Positions 8,663 through 17,540 are shown, numbered from the stretch's first letter. The stretch is DNA of 64,000 bases from Candidatus Geothrix odensensis (GCA_016714685.1 JADKCH010000015.1:3576-67575); one strand, 5' to 3'. Program-made: numbers and translations. Notes: generated by a model from the sequence alone, not told the origin.

Positions 8663-9359
8663 ACACATTCTGCACGTCGTCGTTGTCCTCGAGCAGGTCC
8701 ACCAGCTTGAGGAAGCTGGCGAGCTTGCCCCCTTCGAGCGCTGTGCTGGTGCTGGGCTCCATGATGAGCTTGGCTTCGATGACGGGCAGCTTGGCGGCGT
8801 CCACGGCATCCTTCACGGCCTGGTAGGACTCGGGACTGGTCTTGATGACCCAGGCCTCGCCCTCGTTGATCACGTCGTCGGCGCCAGCTTCCAGGGCCAC
8901 TTCCATGATCTGGTCCTCGGAGACCTCGGGTTCCACCACGATCTGGCCCTGCTTGTTGAACAGGTAGGCCACAGAACCCATGGCGCCCAGTTCCCCGCCG
9001 AACTTGGTGAAGTAGCTGCGGACCTCAGGGGTGGTGCGGTTCTTGTTGTCGGTCATGGCCTCGACCAGGATGGCCACGCCCCCAGGACCGTAGGCTTCGT
9101 AGATGACCTCTTCGTAGGTCACGCCTTCAAGCTCGCCAGTGCCCTTCTTGATGGCGCGCTCCCAGTTGTCCTTGGGCATGTTGCTGCCCTTGGCCTGGTC
9201 CACGGCCAGGCGGAGGCGGGGATTGCTGGCCACGTCGCCGCCGCCCAAGCGGGCCGCCACGGTGATCTCCTTGAGGATCTTGGTGAAGACCTTGCCGCGC
9301 TTGGCATCCGCGGCGCCCTTCTTGTGCTTGATGGTGGACCATTTGCTGTGGCCGGACAT
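8628..9359 (-). CDS. YebC/PmpR family protein
   Basis: A 243-residue cytoplasmic protein with the invariant family opening MSGHSKWSTIKHKKGAADAK and the internal GPGGVAILVEAMTDNKNRT segment; length is normal (about 240-250). YebC/TACO1-type proteins were described as DNA-binding regulators and more recently as ribosome-associated factors that help translation of difficult (for example proline-rich) stretches. The start is fixed by homology. The gene end is duplicated downstream (8446-8485), but the reading frame itself is complete. Confidence 0.95.
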   Translation of the reverse strand: MSGHSKWSTIKHKKGAADAKRGKVFTKILKEITVAARLGGGDVASNPRLRLAVDQAKGSNMPKDNWERAIKKGTGELEGVTYEEVIYEAYGPGGVAILVEAMTDNKNRTTPEVRSYFTKFGGELGAMGSVAYLFNKQGQIVVEPEVSEDQIMEVALEAGADDVINEGEAWVIKTSPESYQAVKDAVDAAKLPVIEAKLIMEPSTSTALEGGKLASFLKLVDLLEDNDDVQNVWHNGDYEEPED

Positions 9360-9421
9360 GGTGACTCCAGGGAAGAACAGGTATCTGAGTGAAACGGATC
9401 AGTCGCGCGGGGGCCGAAAGC

Positions 9422-10141
9422 TCACCCGCGAAGGGCTCGACGGGACACGCGGGCGAAGGGTGGAGCCTCCTGGCGGATCATGGGGCGCTCCAGGAGGAAC
9501 TGGTACCACTGCTCGCCGTAGACCTTCATCTTGAGGGCCTTGCCGTTCTGCAGGAGGTTGCGGTTGGTGATGAGCCGCTCATCGCCCTTGCAGATGCCGA
9601 GGCCACGGTTGAGGGTCTCGATGGCCCTGTCCCGCTCACCCATCTCCACCAGCACATAGGCATAGACGGCATAGAGGAGGCTCTCCTTCTTGCCGGTCTT
9701 GAGGGCCAGGTCGAAGGTTTCCCTGGCCTTCTTCTTCTCGCCGCGCTTCCACTGGAGGATGCCCAGCATGGCCTTGGCGATGTAGTGCTGCATGGAGGCG
9801 GAGGCCAGCAGGGGCTCGGCCTCGTCGTTCTTCTTGCGGAGGTACTGCACCACGCCGATCTGGCCATCGATGCTGCCCTTGACCAGGAACTGCCGTGAGG
9901 AGAACTTGTAGCCCTCCTGCATGACCTCAATGGCTTTCTCGAACTGCTGCTTCTTCAGAAGCTCGCCGGCCCGCGTGAAGATCTGCTCGAGTTCCTGCTG
10001 CACCTTCCGGCCCTGCCAGATGAAGAGGCCGGCCCCGGCGATGAGGCCGAGGGGCAGGCTGATCCACAGGCTGATGCGCAGCAGGCTGGAGAGCAGAATC
10101 ACGGCAAGGGCAGCGCCCAGGCCGAGCAGGAGGTTGATCAC
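9422..10141 (-). CDS. membrane-anchored TPR protein
   Basis: 239 residues: two hydrophobic N-terminal segments (INLLLGLGAALAVILLSSLL and WISLPLGLIAGAGLFIW) forming a membrane hairpin, then TPR-like helical repeats (about 55-215) exposed on one side, with motifs such as AKAMLGILQWKRGEKKKARE and YAVYAYVLVEMGERDRAIE. I start at the GTG at 10141 because GGAG lies six bases upstream; a TTG at 10177 would add 12 residues without a ribosome site. Function is unknown; proteins of this build usually act as scaffolds. It is monocistronic as far as can be seen. Confidence 0.75.
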   Translation of the reverse strand: MINLLLGLGAALAVILLSSLLRISLWISLPLGLIAGAGLFIWQGRKVQQELEQIFTRAGELLKKQQFEKAIEVMQEGYKFSSRQFLVKGSIDGQIGVVQYLRKKNDEAEPLLASASMQHYIAKAMLGILQWKRGEKKKARETFDLALKTGKKESLLYAVYAYVLVEMGERDRAIETLNRGLGICKGDERLITNRNLLQNGKALKMKVYGEQWYQFLLERPMIRQEAPPFARVSRRALRG

Positions 10142-10221
10142 GGAGACTCCGGATGGCACGGCCCGTAGCCGGGCCAAAGGGCCATTTTATCGGCCTTCGG
10201 GCCACTTTGCCATGCGGAGGT

Positions 10222-10956
10222 TCAGGATATGACGCCGCTCCGGGAGGGGCTCGGGCGGCGCCGGCGGACCAGGCGCTTGGCTGGAGTGGGGGTCGTGGCC
10301 TCCTTGCGGGGGCGGCCCGGTCCACGCTTGGGCAGCGGGTCCTTGGTGGGCTTGACGACCTTCTTGACCTTGACCTTCTTGTCCTTCTTGACGCGTTCCC
10401 GGCGGACCAGGGCGGCCGCGGCCCGGCCCGTCACCACGACCCGGGAGCCATCCTTGAGCTTTTTCACCTTGCTGCCGGGCTTCCGGCCCCGCTTCAGGCT
10501 CATGGCCAGCGGTTCCTCGTCGAGGAGTTCCCGCTCCAACTGAGCCTGCAGTGCCATCATCTCGCCACGATCCACCTCGTGGTCGTGGCCGCAGAGGTGA
10601 AGGAAGCCGTGGATGACCAGCGTCTCGACCTCGCGCCTGCGGCTGACGCCGAATTTCTTGGCCATCTTTTCTGCAGTGGGCAGGCTGATGACGATGTCCC
10701 CGAGGTGGGGGAAGGCACCCTTTTCTGCACTAGACGGAAAGCTGAGCACATCTGTCGTCATGTTTTTTCCGCGATGATCGCGGTTGAGTTTTCTCATGCC
10801 GCGATCATCGACATAAGTCAGAGAGATCCCCTGTGCTTCCGGGGCGAGACGATCCCGCAGGTCATGTAGCAGTTTGCCGAGGGACTGCTCACCAGGGCCG
10901 CGCATTTTGCTGCGGCTGGACCAATCGATCATGAAAGGGGGGCGAGTCTGAGTCAT
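10222..10956 (-). CDS. ybeY: YbeY endoribonuclease with basic AT-hook C-terminal tail
   Basis: 244 residues. Residues 1-150 are a normal YbeY, the metal-dependent endoribonuclease used in 16S rRNA 3'-end maturation and ribosome quality control: the H3xH5xH metal site is H116, H120 and H126 in HGFLHLCGHDH. The family is normally about 150 residues. Here about 90 extra residues follow, very rich in Lys/Arg, with KRGPGRPRKEA at 210-220, a textbook AT-hook core (RGRP-type), and a run RRRRPSPSRS near the end. The tail is in frame with the same strong codon bias, so it is not read-through noise. The ATG at 10956 is preceded by AAAGGA. The tail presumably binds nucleic acid. Confidence 0.9.
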   Translation of the reverse strand: MTQTRPPFMIDWSSRSKMRGPGEQSLGKLLHDLRDRLAPEAQGISLTYVDDRGMRKLNRDHRGKNMTTDVLSFPSSAEKGAFPHLGDIVISLPTAEKMAKKFGVSRRREVETLVIHGFLHLCGHDHEVDRGEMMALQAQLERELLDEEPLAMSLKRGRKPGSKVKKLKDGSRVVVTGRAAAALVRRERVKKDKKVKVKKVVKPTKDPLPKRGPGRPRKEATTPTPAKRLVRRRRPSPSRSGVIS

Positions 10957-11189
10957 GGCCTAATCCTTTCGTAAGATCAATCAAAGGGCAATCATCCTGC
11001 AATGATTTGAAGCTTTCGTCAACATCTGATTTCTAGATACAGGAATTAGATCGATGCTGGCAATGGATATTCTAGAAAACAAGTACTGACATTTCTATTT
11101 AAATCAGCATCAAAATATTGCAGATAAAAGACAAGTGTTCATGACTAATGAAATACAAAATTTGAGGCCCACCCTGGCATCCTTGGGTG
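10957..11189. promoter_or_regulatory. AT-rich divergent promoter region between ybeY and rsmG
   Basis: About 230 bases with a marked AT content relative to the surroundings, lying between two divergent starts. Several -10-like hexamers are present on both strands, but no single -35/-10 pair stands out, so I only mark the region. Confidence 0.5.
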
Positions 11190-11780
11190 ATGGAGCCTCG
11201 CCTGCCTTCCGAACTCAACGCCGCCCTCGGCCGGTTCTTGGTCCTGCTGGACAAGTGGAACCGCACGCACGCTTTGACGGCCCTGCCGCCGGGGGAGCGG
11301 CGAGAGGAACTCCTGCTGGATGCGGCGGTGCTGCTGCCCTTCCTGGCCCATCTGCCCGCGGGCGGCAAGGTGGCCGACCTCGGCACCGGCATGGGGTGTC
11401 CCGCGGTGGTGCTGGCCCTGGCACGGCCGGACCTGCAGGTCCTGGGCGTGGACGCTTCGACCAAGAAGCTGGCATTCCTGAAGCAGGTGGCCATGGAGCT
11501 GCCGGTGCCCAACCTGCAGGCAGTCCATGGCCGCCTGGAGGACCTCCCGGCGCTTGGCGCCGACTGGGGCACGGCCAAGGCCCTGGCTCCCCTGCCATCT
11601 CTTCTCGGGTGGTGGGAGCGACACGGGCGGCCGGAAGCTCCCTTCTTTGCCCTGAAGGGATCGGACTGGCAGTCCGAGTCCGTCCCTCAGGGCTGGGCCG
11701 CCAGCCCCCACCCCTATTCGCTGCCCACCCGCGGGAAACGCGTCGTCGTCGAACTCCGCCGGGATCCTACAGGAAGCTAG
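11190..11780 (+). CDS. rsmG: 16S rRNA (guanine-527-N7) methyltransferase RsmG
   Basis: 196 residues of the RsmG (GidB) family, which methylates N7 of G527 in 16S rRNA with S-adenosylmethionine. Seen: the family's WNRTHALTA segment (about 24-32) and the SAM-binding motif VADLGTGMGCPAVVLALARP (about 61-80), followed by VLGVDASTKK. The C-terminal half is shorter than usual, giving a compact member. The preceding codon is an in-frame GTG (11187); neither start has a strong ribosome site. It ends at a strong hairpin terminator shared with the convergent LysM gene. Confidence 0.88.
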   Translation: MEPRLPSELNAALGRFLVLLDKWNRTHALTALPPGERREELLLDAAVLLPFLAHLPAGGKVADLGTGMGCPAVVLALARPDLQVLGVDASTKKLAFLKQVAMELPVPNLQAVHGRLEDLPALGADWGTAKALAPLPSLLGWWERHGRPEAPFFALKGSDWQSESVPQGWAASPHPYSLPTRGKRVVVELRRDPTGS

Positions 11781-11786
11781 GGTCGG

Positions 11787-11813
11787 AAAAGGCCCTCAAT
11801 GTGAGGGCCTTTT
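11787..11813. terminator. bidirectional intrinsic terminator between rsmG and the LysM gene
   Basis: A 12-base stem (AAAAGGCCCTCA / TGAGGGCCTTTT) with a three-base ATG loop. A-tract and T-tract flank it, so it works in both directions between the convergent genes. Confidence 0.9.
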
Positions 11814-11830
11814 CTACCGCTGTGGGTGAC

Positions 11831-13003
11831 TCAGGGGGTGACGGTGTCACCGGCGAGAATTTCCTCCGTGGAGCGCAGCACCCTGCATGTCGCAGTCTTG
11901 GCATCCGCCCGGACCACCAGGACCTGCCCGAGGTAGTGAGTGGTGGTTTCCGTGGGTGGATTCTTCTCTTCACCAGAACCGACAGGGAAGATCCGCACCC
12001 TGGCGGCGAGGAGCACATCACCCACTTTGAGGCCGTCATTGGCGCCCTTGTCGATGATGACCATGTCCCCGCCGGAGGCATGCAGCTTGGCATCCCGGGC
12101 GTAGACGACGACACCGGCGTTGGGTGCGAGCTTGACCGGGTCGCTGAGGTCGGACCTGAGCTGCAGGGGGATGTTGGCGGGCTCGATGAACCTCACCAGC
12201 CGGTCCCCGATCTCGATGGTGTCGAGGCAGCGCTCGACCACGGCGACGGATCCCTTCGACTGGGCAGTGATCACCCGGACCACTCCAACCTGCTTGATGA
12301 CGTCACCCAGGTCCTTCTTGGCGATGGTGGGGTGCATCAGCTTCCGGGCCACGGTCTTGAGGACCAGGAAGCGGTCTCCGACCTTGAGGCCCTGGTCGAT
12401 CCCTCCGTTCACGTAAACCACCTCACCCTCGCCCAGGAACTGGCGGTCCTGCCGCTTGTTCGCGGTGATGGTGTAGGCGCCCTGGCCCTTGTAGTGGGCT
12501 TCTGCACCTTCAGCAGCCACGAAGGGGAGCTGGATGAAATCCTGGAAGGCGAAGCCCAGTTCCGGGCGGCGGACCGCACCGGGGTCCGCCCGCCGCTGAT
12601 CCGGCTGCAGGTTGGCGATGGCATCCGGCATGGATCCAGCGGTGGCCACGGCCCGGGCCAGATCGATGATCAGCGGGTCGCCGGGGTAGATCCAGTGCGG
12701 ATCCTTGATCCACTGGTTCAGTTCCCAGATCTGCGGCCAGGCATAGGGGTTGCCCAGGTATTTTCCGGCGAGGTCCCAGAGGGTGTCGCCCTTCTGGACG
12801 AGGTGGGTCTTGGACCCTTCGGGGACCCTGAGTTCCTTGGGATAGTCCCATTTCGACGCGTGGGCCTCGACCTTGATGGTATCTCCAGGGGCCGCCTCCT
12901 GGGCGTTCAGGCCGGGAACCGCGAGCGCTAGGGCCGCGAGAAGACAGGACGTCGCTCCAAGGGAACGCATCCGGCCGGCAAGCAGGCAAGTGGGCTGGTG
13001 CAT
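11831..13003 (-). CDS. exported LysM-domain protein
   Basis: 390 residues: signal peptide ending ALAVPGLNA, then a LysM peptidoglycan-binding domain at about 67-113 (HLVQKGDTLWDLAGKYLGNP, then WPQIWELN and IYPGDPLII), then about 270 residues of beta-rich sequence with repeated KVGDRFLVL / KVGDVLLAARV units. LysM binds N-acetylglucosamine in peptidoglycan; the rest resembles the large periplasmic LysM proteins common in deltaproteobacteria-like and acidobacterial genomes. The ATG at 13003 has GGGGG upstream; the ATG at 12970 would also give a signal peptide. It probably tethers an envelope function to the wall. Confidence 0.85.
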   Translation of the reverse strand: MHQPTCLLAGRMRSLGATSCLLAALALAVPGLNAQEAAPGDTIKVEAHASKWDYPKELRVPEGSKTHLVQKGDTLWDLAGKYLGNPYAWPQIWELNQWIKDPHWIYPGDPLIIDLARAVATAGSMPDAIANLQPDQRRADPGAVRRPELGFAFQDFIQLPFVAAEGAEAHYKGQGAYTITANKRQDRQFLGEGEVVYVNGGIDQGLKVGDRFLVLKTVARKLMHPTIAKKDLGDVIKQVGVVRVITAQSKGSVAVVERCLDTIEIGDRLVRFIEPANIPLQLRSDLSDPVKLAPNAGVVVYARDAKLHASGGDMVIIDKGANDGLKVGDVLLAARVRIFPVGSGEEKNPPTETTTHYLGQVLVVRADAKTATCRVLRSTEEILAGDTVTP

Positions 13004-13036
13004 CAGGAACCCCCAGTTAGGATTGGACAGCGCTGA

Positions 13037-13949
13037 TTATAGGTCTTCGACGCGGATCATATCTGAAAATAATGACAGTCGGTTGCGAACTTCGTCCTGG
13101 GTGATCTGCTCAAGGCGTTCGGTGGAGAACTGTTCCACGGTGAAACTGGCCATCACGGACCCGACCAGGGCGGCGTGCTTGAGGGCGGTCACGTCAAGGC
13201 GCTCGATCCAGGCGAGGTACCCCAGGAAGCCGCCGGCGAAGGTGTCGCCCGCGCCGGTGGGATCGAAGACATTCTCCAGGGGGTAGGCTGGCGCCGCGAA
13301 GATGCCGGTGGGCGTGAACAGGGCCACTCCGTATTCACCCCTTTTGACGACGAGGATCCTGGGGCCCATGGCCTGGATCTTCCGGTAGGCCTTGATGAGG
13401 CTGTGCTCCTGGGTCAGCTCCCGCACCTCGGCGTCGTTCACGAGGAGGATGTCCACCTCCTTGAGCACCGCCTCGAGGGCCGGCCGGGCCCCCCGGATCC
13501 AGTAGTTCATGGTGTCCAGCGCGATCCAACTTGGGGCGCGTGCTCATCTGGCGGACCACGTCCAGCTGGAGCACGGGATCGATGTTGCCCAGGAAGAGGT
13601 ACTTGGATTCCCGGTAGCTGGGCGGGAGGTCGGGCCGGAAATGGGCAAAGACGTTCAGGTCGGTGGCCAGCGTCTTGGCCTCATTGAGGTCGTAGCCGTA
13701 GGCTCCCTTCCAGTGGAAGCTGAGCCCCTTCACACGGCTGAGCCCCGCGAGGTCGATGGGACGCCGGTCGAAGACGCGCATCTGGTCGGGCCCGAAGTCC
13801 TCGCCGACTACGGCCACGATCCGCACCGGGTGGAACCGGCTCGCGCTCAAGGAGAAGTAGGTCGCCGACCCGCCCAGGGCGTGCTCGCGCTTCCCGAAGG
13901 GCGTTTCCAGGTCATCGAAGGCCACGCTTCCAACCACCAGCAGACTCAT
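13037..13949 (-). pseudogene. PfkB-family carbohydrate kinase, interrupted by a one-base frameshift
   Basis: Two overlapping frames together make a full PfkB (ribokinase-like) sugar or nucleoside kinase of about 303 residues. The N-terminal part (start ATG 13949, GGAG upstream) carries MSLLVVGSVAFDDLETPFGK and GGSATYFSLSASRF; the C-terminal part carries the second PfkB signature FDPTGAGDTFAGGFLG with the catalytic Asp. The frame breaks at 13528-13529, where an extra base sits in the codons around RPK-(W)IALDTMNYW. Removing one base restores a continuous family-like sequence. Either a recent inactivation or a base-calling error; the rest of the gene is well preserved. It follows the Smr-like gene by 20 bases, so they form an operon. 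Confidence 0.85.
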
Positions 13950-13969
13950 GTCAAAGCTCCATGCGAAGT

Positions 13970-14713
13970 TCAGGTCTGGGCCTGCGGGGGTCCGAGGTAG
14001 AGGAGCCATGCCTGGGTGCCACCCATGGGAACCGGGGCCTGGGCATAACGAGCAACCATGGGGGCCTCCCCCGAGGACAGCAACTCTAGGAGCCCCTCGT
14101 GGAGGGCCGGATCCGGGCCCAGGGTGACCTGGAGGCTCCGCCAGCCGAGGACGAGGCCGTCACCCAGGCGGTCCTTGAGTCGTTCCATGGCATCGGAGAC
14201 GGAGTGCCCCCGGAGATCCAGCGAACCATCCACCTCGAGGGCCATGCCTGCCGCCAATTGGAAACGCAGAGGCGTGGCAGGCGGCGGGGGTGGCTCTGGG
14301 GTGGTTGAGACGGGCTCGAAATTCACCGCCTCGAGGATGGCCGGGGAGGGGGGGGGCGCCAGGGGTTCGGGGTCCACGGGCGACTGGGCACGGGCCGGGG
14401 CCGGAGGGGGGGCCAACCGGTTTTTCTCGAGCGGTTTGAGCCCCTTCAGGTCCCTGAGGGCCTCCTGGAATGTCTCGGGGACTGGGGGCTGGGCGGTCGC
14501 AGGAGCAGGGACGCGCTCCGCGGCCGGCGAGCCCGCCGGACGGGAAGCCGTGGGCTTCAGCCCCATGGCGGATAGAAAGACCGCATCCTCGTCATCCAGG
14601 GCGGCCGGGCCCAGGGGCTTGGGGGTCGCCTTCGGCAGGGCCTTCGGAGGCGTTACGGGAGCCTCCGGACCAAGTTGCTGCTTCAGTTTCGCCAGATCCT
14701 GCTTCCAGGCCAT
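13970..14713 (-). CDS. Pro-rich protein with degenerate Smr-like C-terminal domain
   Basis: 247 residues. The N-terminal 150 are low-complexity (Pro/Ala/Glu-rich), starting MAWKQDLAKLKQQLGPE as Smr proteins often do. Residues about 163-245 follow the Smr domain pattern: LDLRGHSVSDAMERL corresponds to the LDLHG entry motif, and the last strand is WLLYLGP. The HGxG motif of active Smr endonucleases is missing (LQVTLGPDP stands in its place), so nuclease activity is doubtful. Smr domains act as nicking or RNA endonucleases in mismatch suppression and ribosome rescue. It is upstream of and probably co-transcribed with the PfkB gene. Confidence 0.6.
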   Translation of the reverse strand: MAWKQDLAKLKQQLGPEAPVTPPKALPKATPKPLGPAALDDEDAVFLSAMGLKPTASRPAGSPAAERVPAPATAQPPVPETFQEALRDLKGLKPLEKNRLAPPPAPARAQSPVDPEPLAPPPSPAILEAVNFEPVSTTPEPPPPPATPLRFQLAAGMALEVDGSLDLRGHSVSDAMERLKDRLGDGLVLGWRSLQVTLGPDPALHEGLLELLSSGEAPMVARYAQAPVPMGGTQAWLLYLGPPQAQT

Positions 14714-14919
14714 GAACCATCCTCGTCCTGATCAGAGTAGGCCATCCAGCGCCCCGCCCAAAGCCCGCCGTTGCAATCCCGCACCGACCCGAGGCAAAAC
14801 GCCGCGAGGTACGGCGCGGCTCAACCCTGACTCCCCCGCGGACATCCAAGCATTGACGCCCAACAGCGTAACCTGGCACATCCTTCGCTCGTATCCTTCC
14901 CGTCCCTCTTGGAGGCCCC

Positions 14920-15591
14920 ATGCGCCGTGCCGCATCCCTGCTCGTGCTCCCCCTGATCCTGGTATCGGGATCCGCCCTGAAGGCCCAGAGCCCGCATGTC
15001 GGGTTCAGCCTCAACCTGGTGTTCCCCACCGGAGACTTCGGGAGCACGACCTATCCCTCCTACTTCAGTTCCAGCGCTGGGCGGATCATTCCCGCGCAGA
15101 AGGAGACCTACGACCTGGGCGTCGGTGGCAGCTTCACCCTGAGTTTTCCCGTGGACCGCAACCTGGCCATCCGCCTGAACATGAGCGGTTCCTCCGAGAA
15201 TGGCCACAACCGGGCTCCGGGGGAGACCACGATCAACCTCCGGCATTCCCAGTTCAATCTGGGGGGCGACTTGCAGATCTTTCCGCAGGGCACGGCCTTC
15301 CGCCACCGCGGCCTGTACTTCGTGGCCGGGCTTTCAGCTGATTTCGAGCAGTTCGACCGGAGTTTCGGTGACCTGAATTCCGACTACTACTACAACAACT
15401 ACAACGTCGACACGACCCGCAAGAGCCGCCTGGGTGGTTCCCTGGGCATCGGCCACAGCTTTGGCTACGATGCCGGACTGCGGTTCACCATGGAGGCGAC
15501 CTTCCACAAGACCCTCACCAACCACGATGTGGATGCCGGCGATCCCCCCAGCACCGATTTCGTGAAGCTCGGCTTCGGCTTCGTGTTCTGA
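14920..15591 (+). CDS. outer-membrane beta-barrel protein
   Basis: 223 residues with a signal peptide (LLVLPLILVSGSALKAQ) and alternating beta-strand pattern throughout, ending in the classic aromatic C-terminal residue (GFGFVF) recognised by the BAM machinery. Size fits an eight-stranded OmpW/OmpX-like barrel. A Tyr-rich loop (DYYYNNYN near 150) probably faces outside. GGAGG precedes the ATG. Function is unknown. The gene stands alone and is closed by a strong terminator. Confidence 0.8.
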   Translation: MRRAASLLVLPLILVSGSALKAQSPHVGFSLNLVFPTGDFGSTTYPSYFSSSAGRIIPAQKETYDLGVGGSFTLSFPVDRNLAIRLNMSGSSENGHNRAPGETTINLRHSQFNLGGDLQIFPQGTAFRHRGLYFVAGLSADFEQFDRSFGDLNSDYYYNNYNVDTTRKSRLGGSLGIGHSFGYDAGLRFTMEATFHKTLTNHDVDAGDPPSTDFVKLGFGFVF

Positions 15592-15607
15592 TCGGAGCAC
15601 ACCAATT

Positions 15608-15633
15608 GAAAACGGCCCCGCGGGGCCGTTTTC
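15608..15633. terminator. bidirectional intrinsic terminator
   Basis: GAAAACGGCCCCG/CGGGGCCGTTTTC: a perfect 13-base inverted repeat with T-tract on each side, between the barrel gene and the convergent coiled-coil gene. Confidence 0.9.
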
Positions 15634-15648
15634 GTTTGAGGAGGAAGA

Positions 15649-16503
15649 TCAGCCCTTCTTGGCGGCGGGCTTCTTCTTTTTCGGCTTCACGGGTGCGGGC
15701 TCCTCCTCCTTGCCGAGGAGTCCATTCACGAGCCGGGCGACATCCTTGTTGGCGGGATCGAGCTTCTGGAGCCGCCGGGCGTAGGTGAGGCGCTCCTGCC
15801 GGGGACGGGCATCGTCGCTCTTCACCTGCTCCAGCTTGCCGGCCACGAAGGGGGCCACTCCCCCCGCCTCAGCCATCTCGGCCTTTTCGGCCGCCAGGAA
15901 AGCCTGCCAATCCGCGGCGGTCCTGGTCGTGGTCTCCTTGGCCTGGCGAAGCCTGGCGACGATCCCCTCGATGTCCTTCAAGGCCCGCTCGCTGTGGCTG
16001 AGGGCAGCCTGCTGCTCGTCCATGAAGATCTTCAGCTGCTGCCGGAGCTTCATCTGCTCCTGAGACAGCCCTGGCGCCTCCTCGAGTTCCTTGAGGCGGG
16101 GGGCCTGCTTGGCCATGGCGTTGCGGCATTCCGTCAGCTTGAGCTCATGCTCCATGCGGGTCTTGGCCAGGAAGGGCTCAGCGGTGGCGAGGTTCTCCTC
16201 GGCAGCCGACTGGGCCTTCTGGAAATGGGTGACCGCGTCCTCCCAGCTGCCCTCGGAGAGGCAGGCCCGGGCGGCCAGACCCCGCAGGGCGACCAGGGCA
16301 TGCATGTCGTTGTAGTCGGATGGATTGACCGTGAGCCCCTCCCGGCCTAGCAGGGCCTCGACGCCCTTCCTCACGGCGGCCGCCTCGCCCCGTTCCAGCT
16401 GGACTTCCCAGGGACCCCGAACCTCCTTGAAGCGGTCGGTGAGGCTCTGGGCGCCCAGGCTGGTGGCCATGGCGCAGGCAAGGAAAAATCCGAAGCGGGT
16501 CAT
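15649..16503 (-). CDS. exported helical protein with Lys-rich C-terminal tail (paralogue 1)
   Basis: 284 residues: signal peptide (FGFFLACAMATSLGAQ), then almost entirely alpha-helical, coiled-coil-prone sequence with a TPR-like stretch (WEDAVTHFQKAQSAAEENLA), and a basic tail PVKPKKKKPAAKKG. It shares its architecture, the A/K tail and the 'DPAN/DPGN' segment before the tail (KLDPANKDVARLVNGLL) with the upstream gene (VLDPGNAGAQKALDNL), so the two are probably old paralogues. Function unknown; likely periplasmic. The start ATG at 16503 begins the signal peptide. Confidence 0.75.
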   Translation of the reverse strand: MTRFGFFLACAMATSLGAQSLTDRFKEVRGPWEVQLERGEAAAVRKGVEALLGREGLTVNPSDYNDMHALVALRGLAARACLSEGSWEDAVTHFQKAQSAAEENLATAEPFLAKTRMEHELKLTECRNAMAKQAPRLKELEEAPGLSQEQMKLRQQLKIFMDEQQAALSHSERALKDIEGIVARLRQAKETTTRTAADWQAFLAAEKAEMAEAGGVAPFVAGKLEQVKSDDARPRQERLTYARRLQKLDPANKDVARLVNGLLGKEEEPAPVKPKKKKPAAKKG

Positions 16504-16536
16504 GGTCGCTCCCCAAATGGCACAGGCCGGGATGGC

Positions 16537-17540
16537 CTACTTCTTCTTCGAACTACCCTTCTTCGCGGGCTTGGCTTCCTTCACGAAGGCTTCCTTGCCG
16601 GCTTTCAGGTTGTCGAGGGCCTTCTGGGCGCCGGCGTTGCCGGGATCCAGGACCAGCATCCGATTCAGGAAGGCGGCCTGGTTCTGAGGGGTGCCAAGCT
16701 TCGTGATGTTCTCCGGCGTGCGCAGGACGGCATCGACCCAGTTCTTCTTTCCGACGATCTTCACCTTCTGCATCACCTGTTTGGTGTTGAAGGCCGTGAT
16801 CTCGTCGTTCTGATCGATCACCGCCTGCTTGGCCTTGGCCACGGCCTCGTCGGCGGCCTTGATCATGCCCTCGACTTCCTTGCGGTTCTCGCCCAGGGTC
16901 TTGGTGACCTTGGGTGCGTTCGTCAGGTTCTGCTTGTGGATGGGCAGGGCGGCGGCGATCTGGGCCAGTTCCTGGTCATCGAGCTGGACCTGCGCGCCCC
17001 TCGCGTTGAATTCCTCTACCTCCTTCTTGGAGAGCTTCTTCTTGCTGGCCTTGATTTCCTCGAGCTCGGCCTTGAAGGCGGCGATCTTGGCCTCAAGTTC
17101 CTGCTTGCGCGGTTCATTCTTGGCCACGAAATCACTGGATTCCTGGGTCACCTTCTTCCACTGGGCGGCGATGGGGGCCTGGGCCTTCTCAAGGTCTCCG
17201 AGGATGGCGCGGGCAGCCTGGGCCCGCTTTTCCTGGATCTCCAAGGCCTTCTCCCACTGGCCTGCCTCGGAGGCGACATTGGCATTGAGGCGGTACAGAT
17301 ACATCAGGCCCTGGGCATTGTTCAGGCTCTGACCCATGGCCTTGGGACTGGACACGTCGAAGGCGGGCCGTTCGGCGGGGATCAAGCCCTGGACCTTGAT
17401 CAGGGCCTCCTGGGTCTTCAGCTCCTTCAGCATCTGGTTGATGCCGGGAAGCTCGGAATTGAAGCGTTGGGCGAGATCCACATTGGGGCCTGGGCGACCA
17501 GAACCACTGCGGGAAGGAGCAGGAAGGGCATCGGGCGCAT
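16537..17540 (-). pseudogene. exported helical Lys-tailed protein (paralogue 2), frameshift in the signal peptide region
   Basis: The long frame encodes about 315 residues of coiled-coil sequence ending KPAKKGSSKKK, but without an export signal. One frame over, an ATG at 17540 with GGAG upstream encodes a perfect signal peptide (MRPMPFLLLPAVVLVAQAP). The two join if one base is added to the G run at 17485-17488 (C run on the coding strand), giving AQAPNVDLAQRFNSELPG and a 334-residue protein. So the copy as read is frameshifted at a homopolymer. A base-calling slip is the simplest explanation; otherwise the protein would start at an internal GTG and stay in the cytoplasm. Role unknown; 33 bases upstream of its paralogue, same operon. 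Confidence 0.7.
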
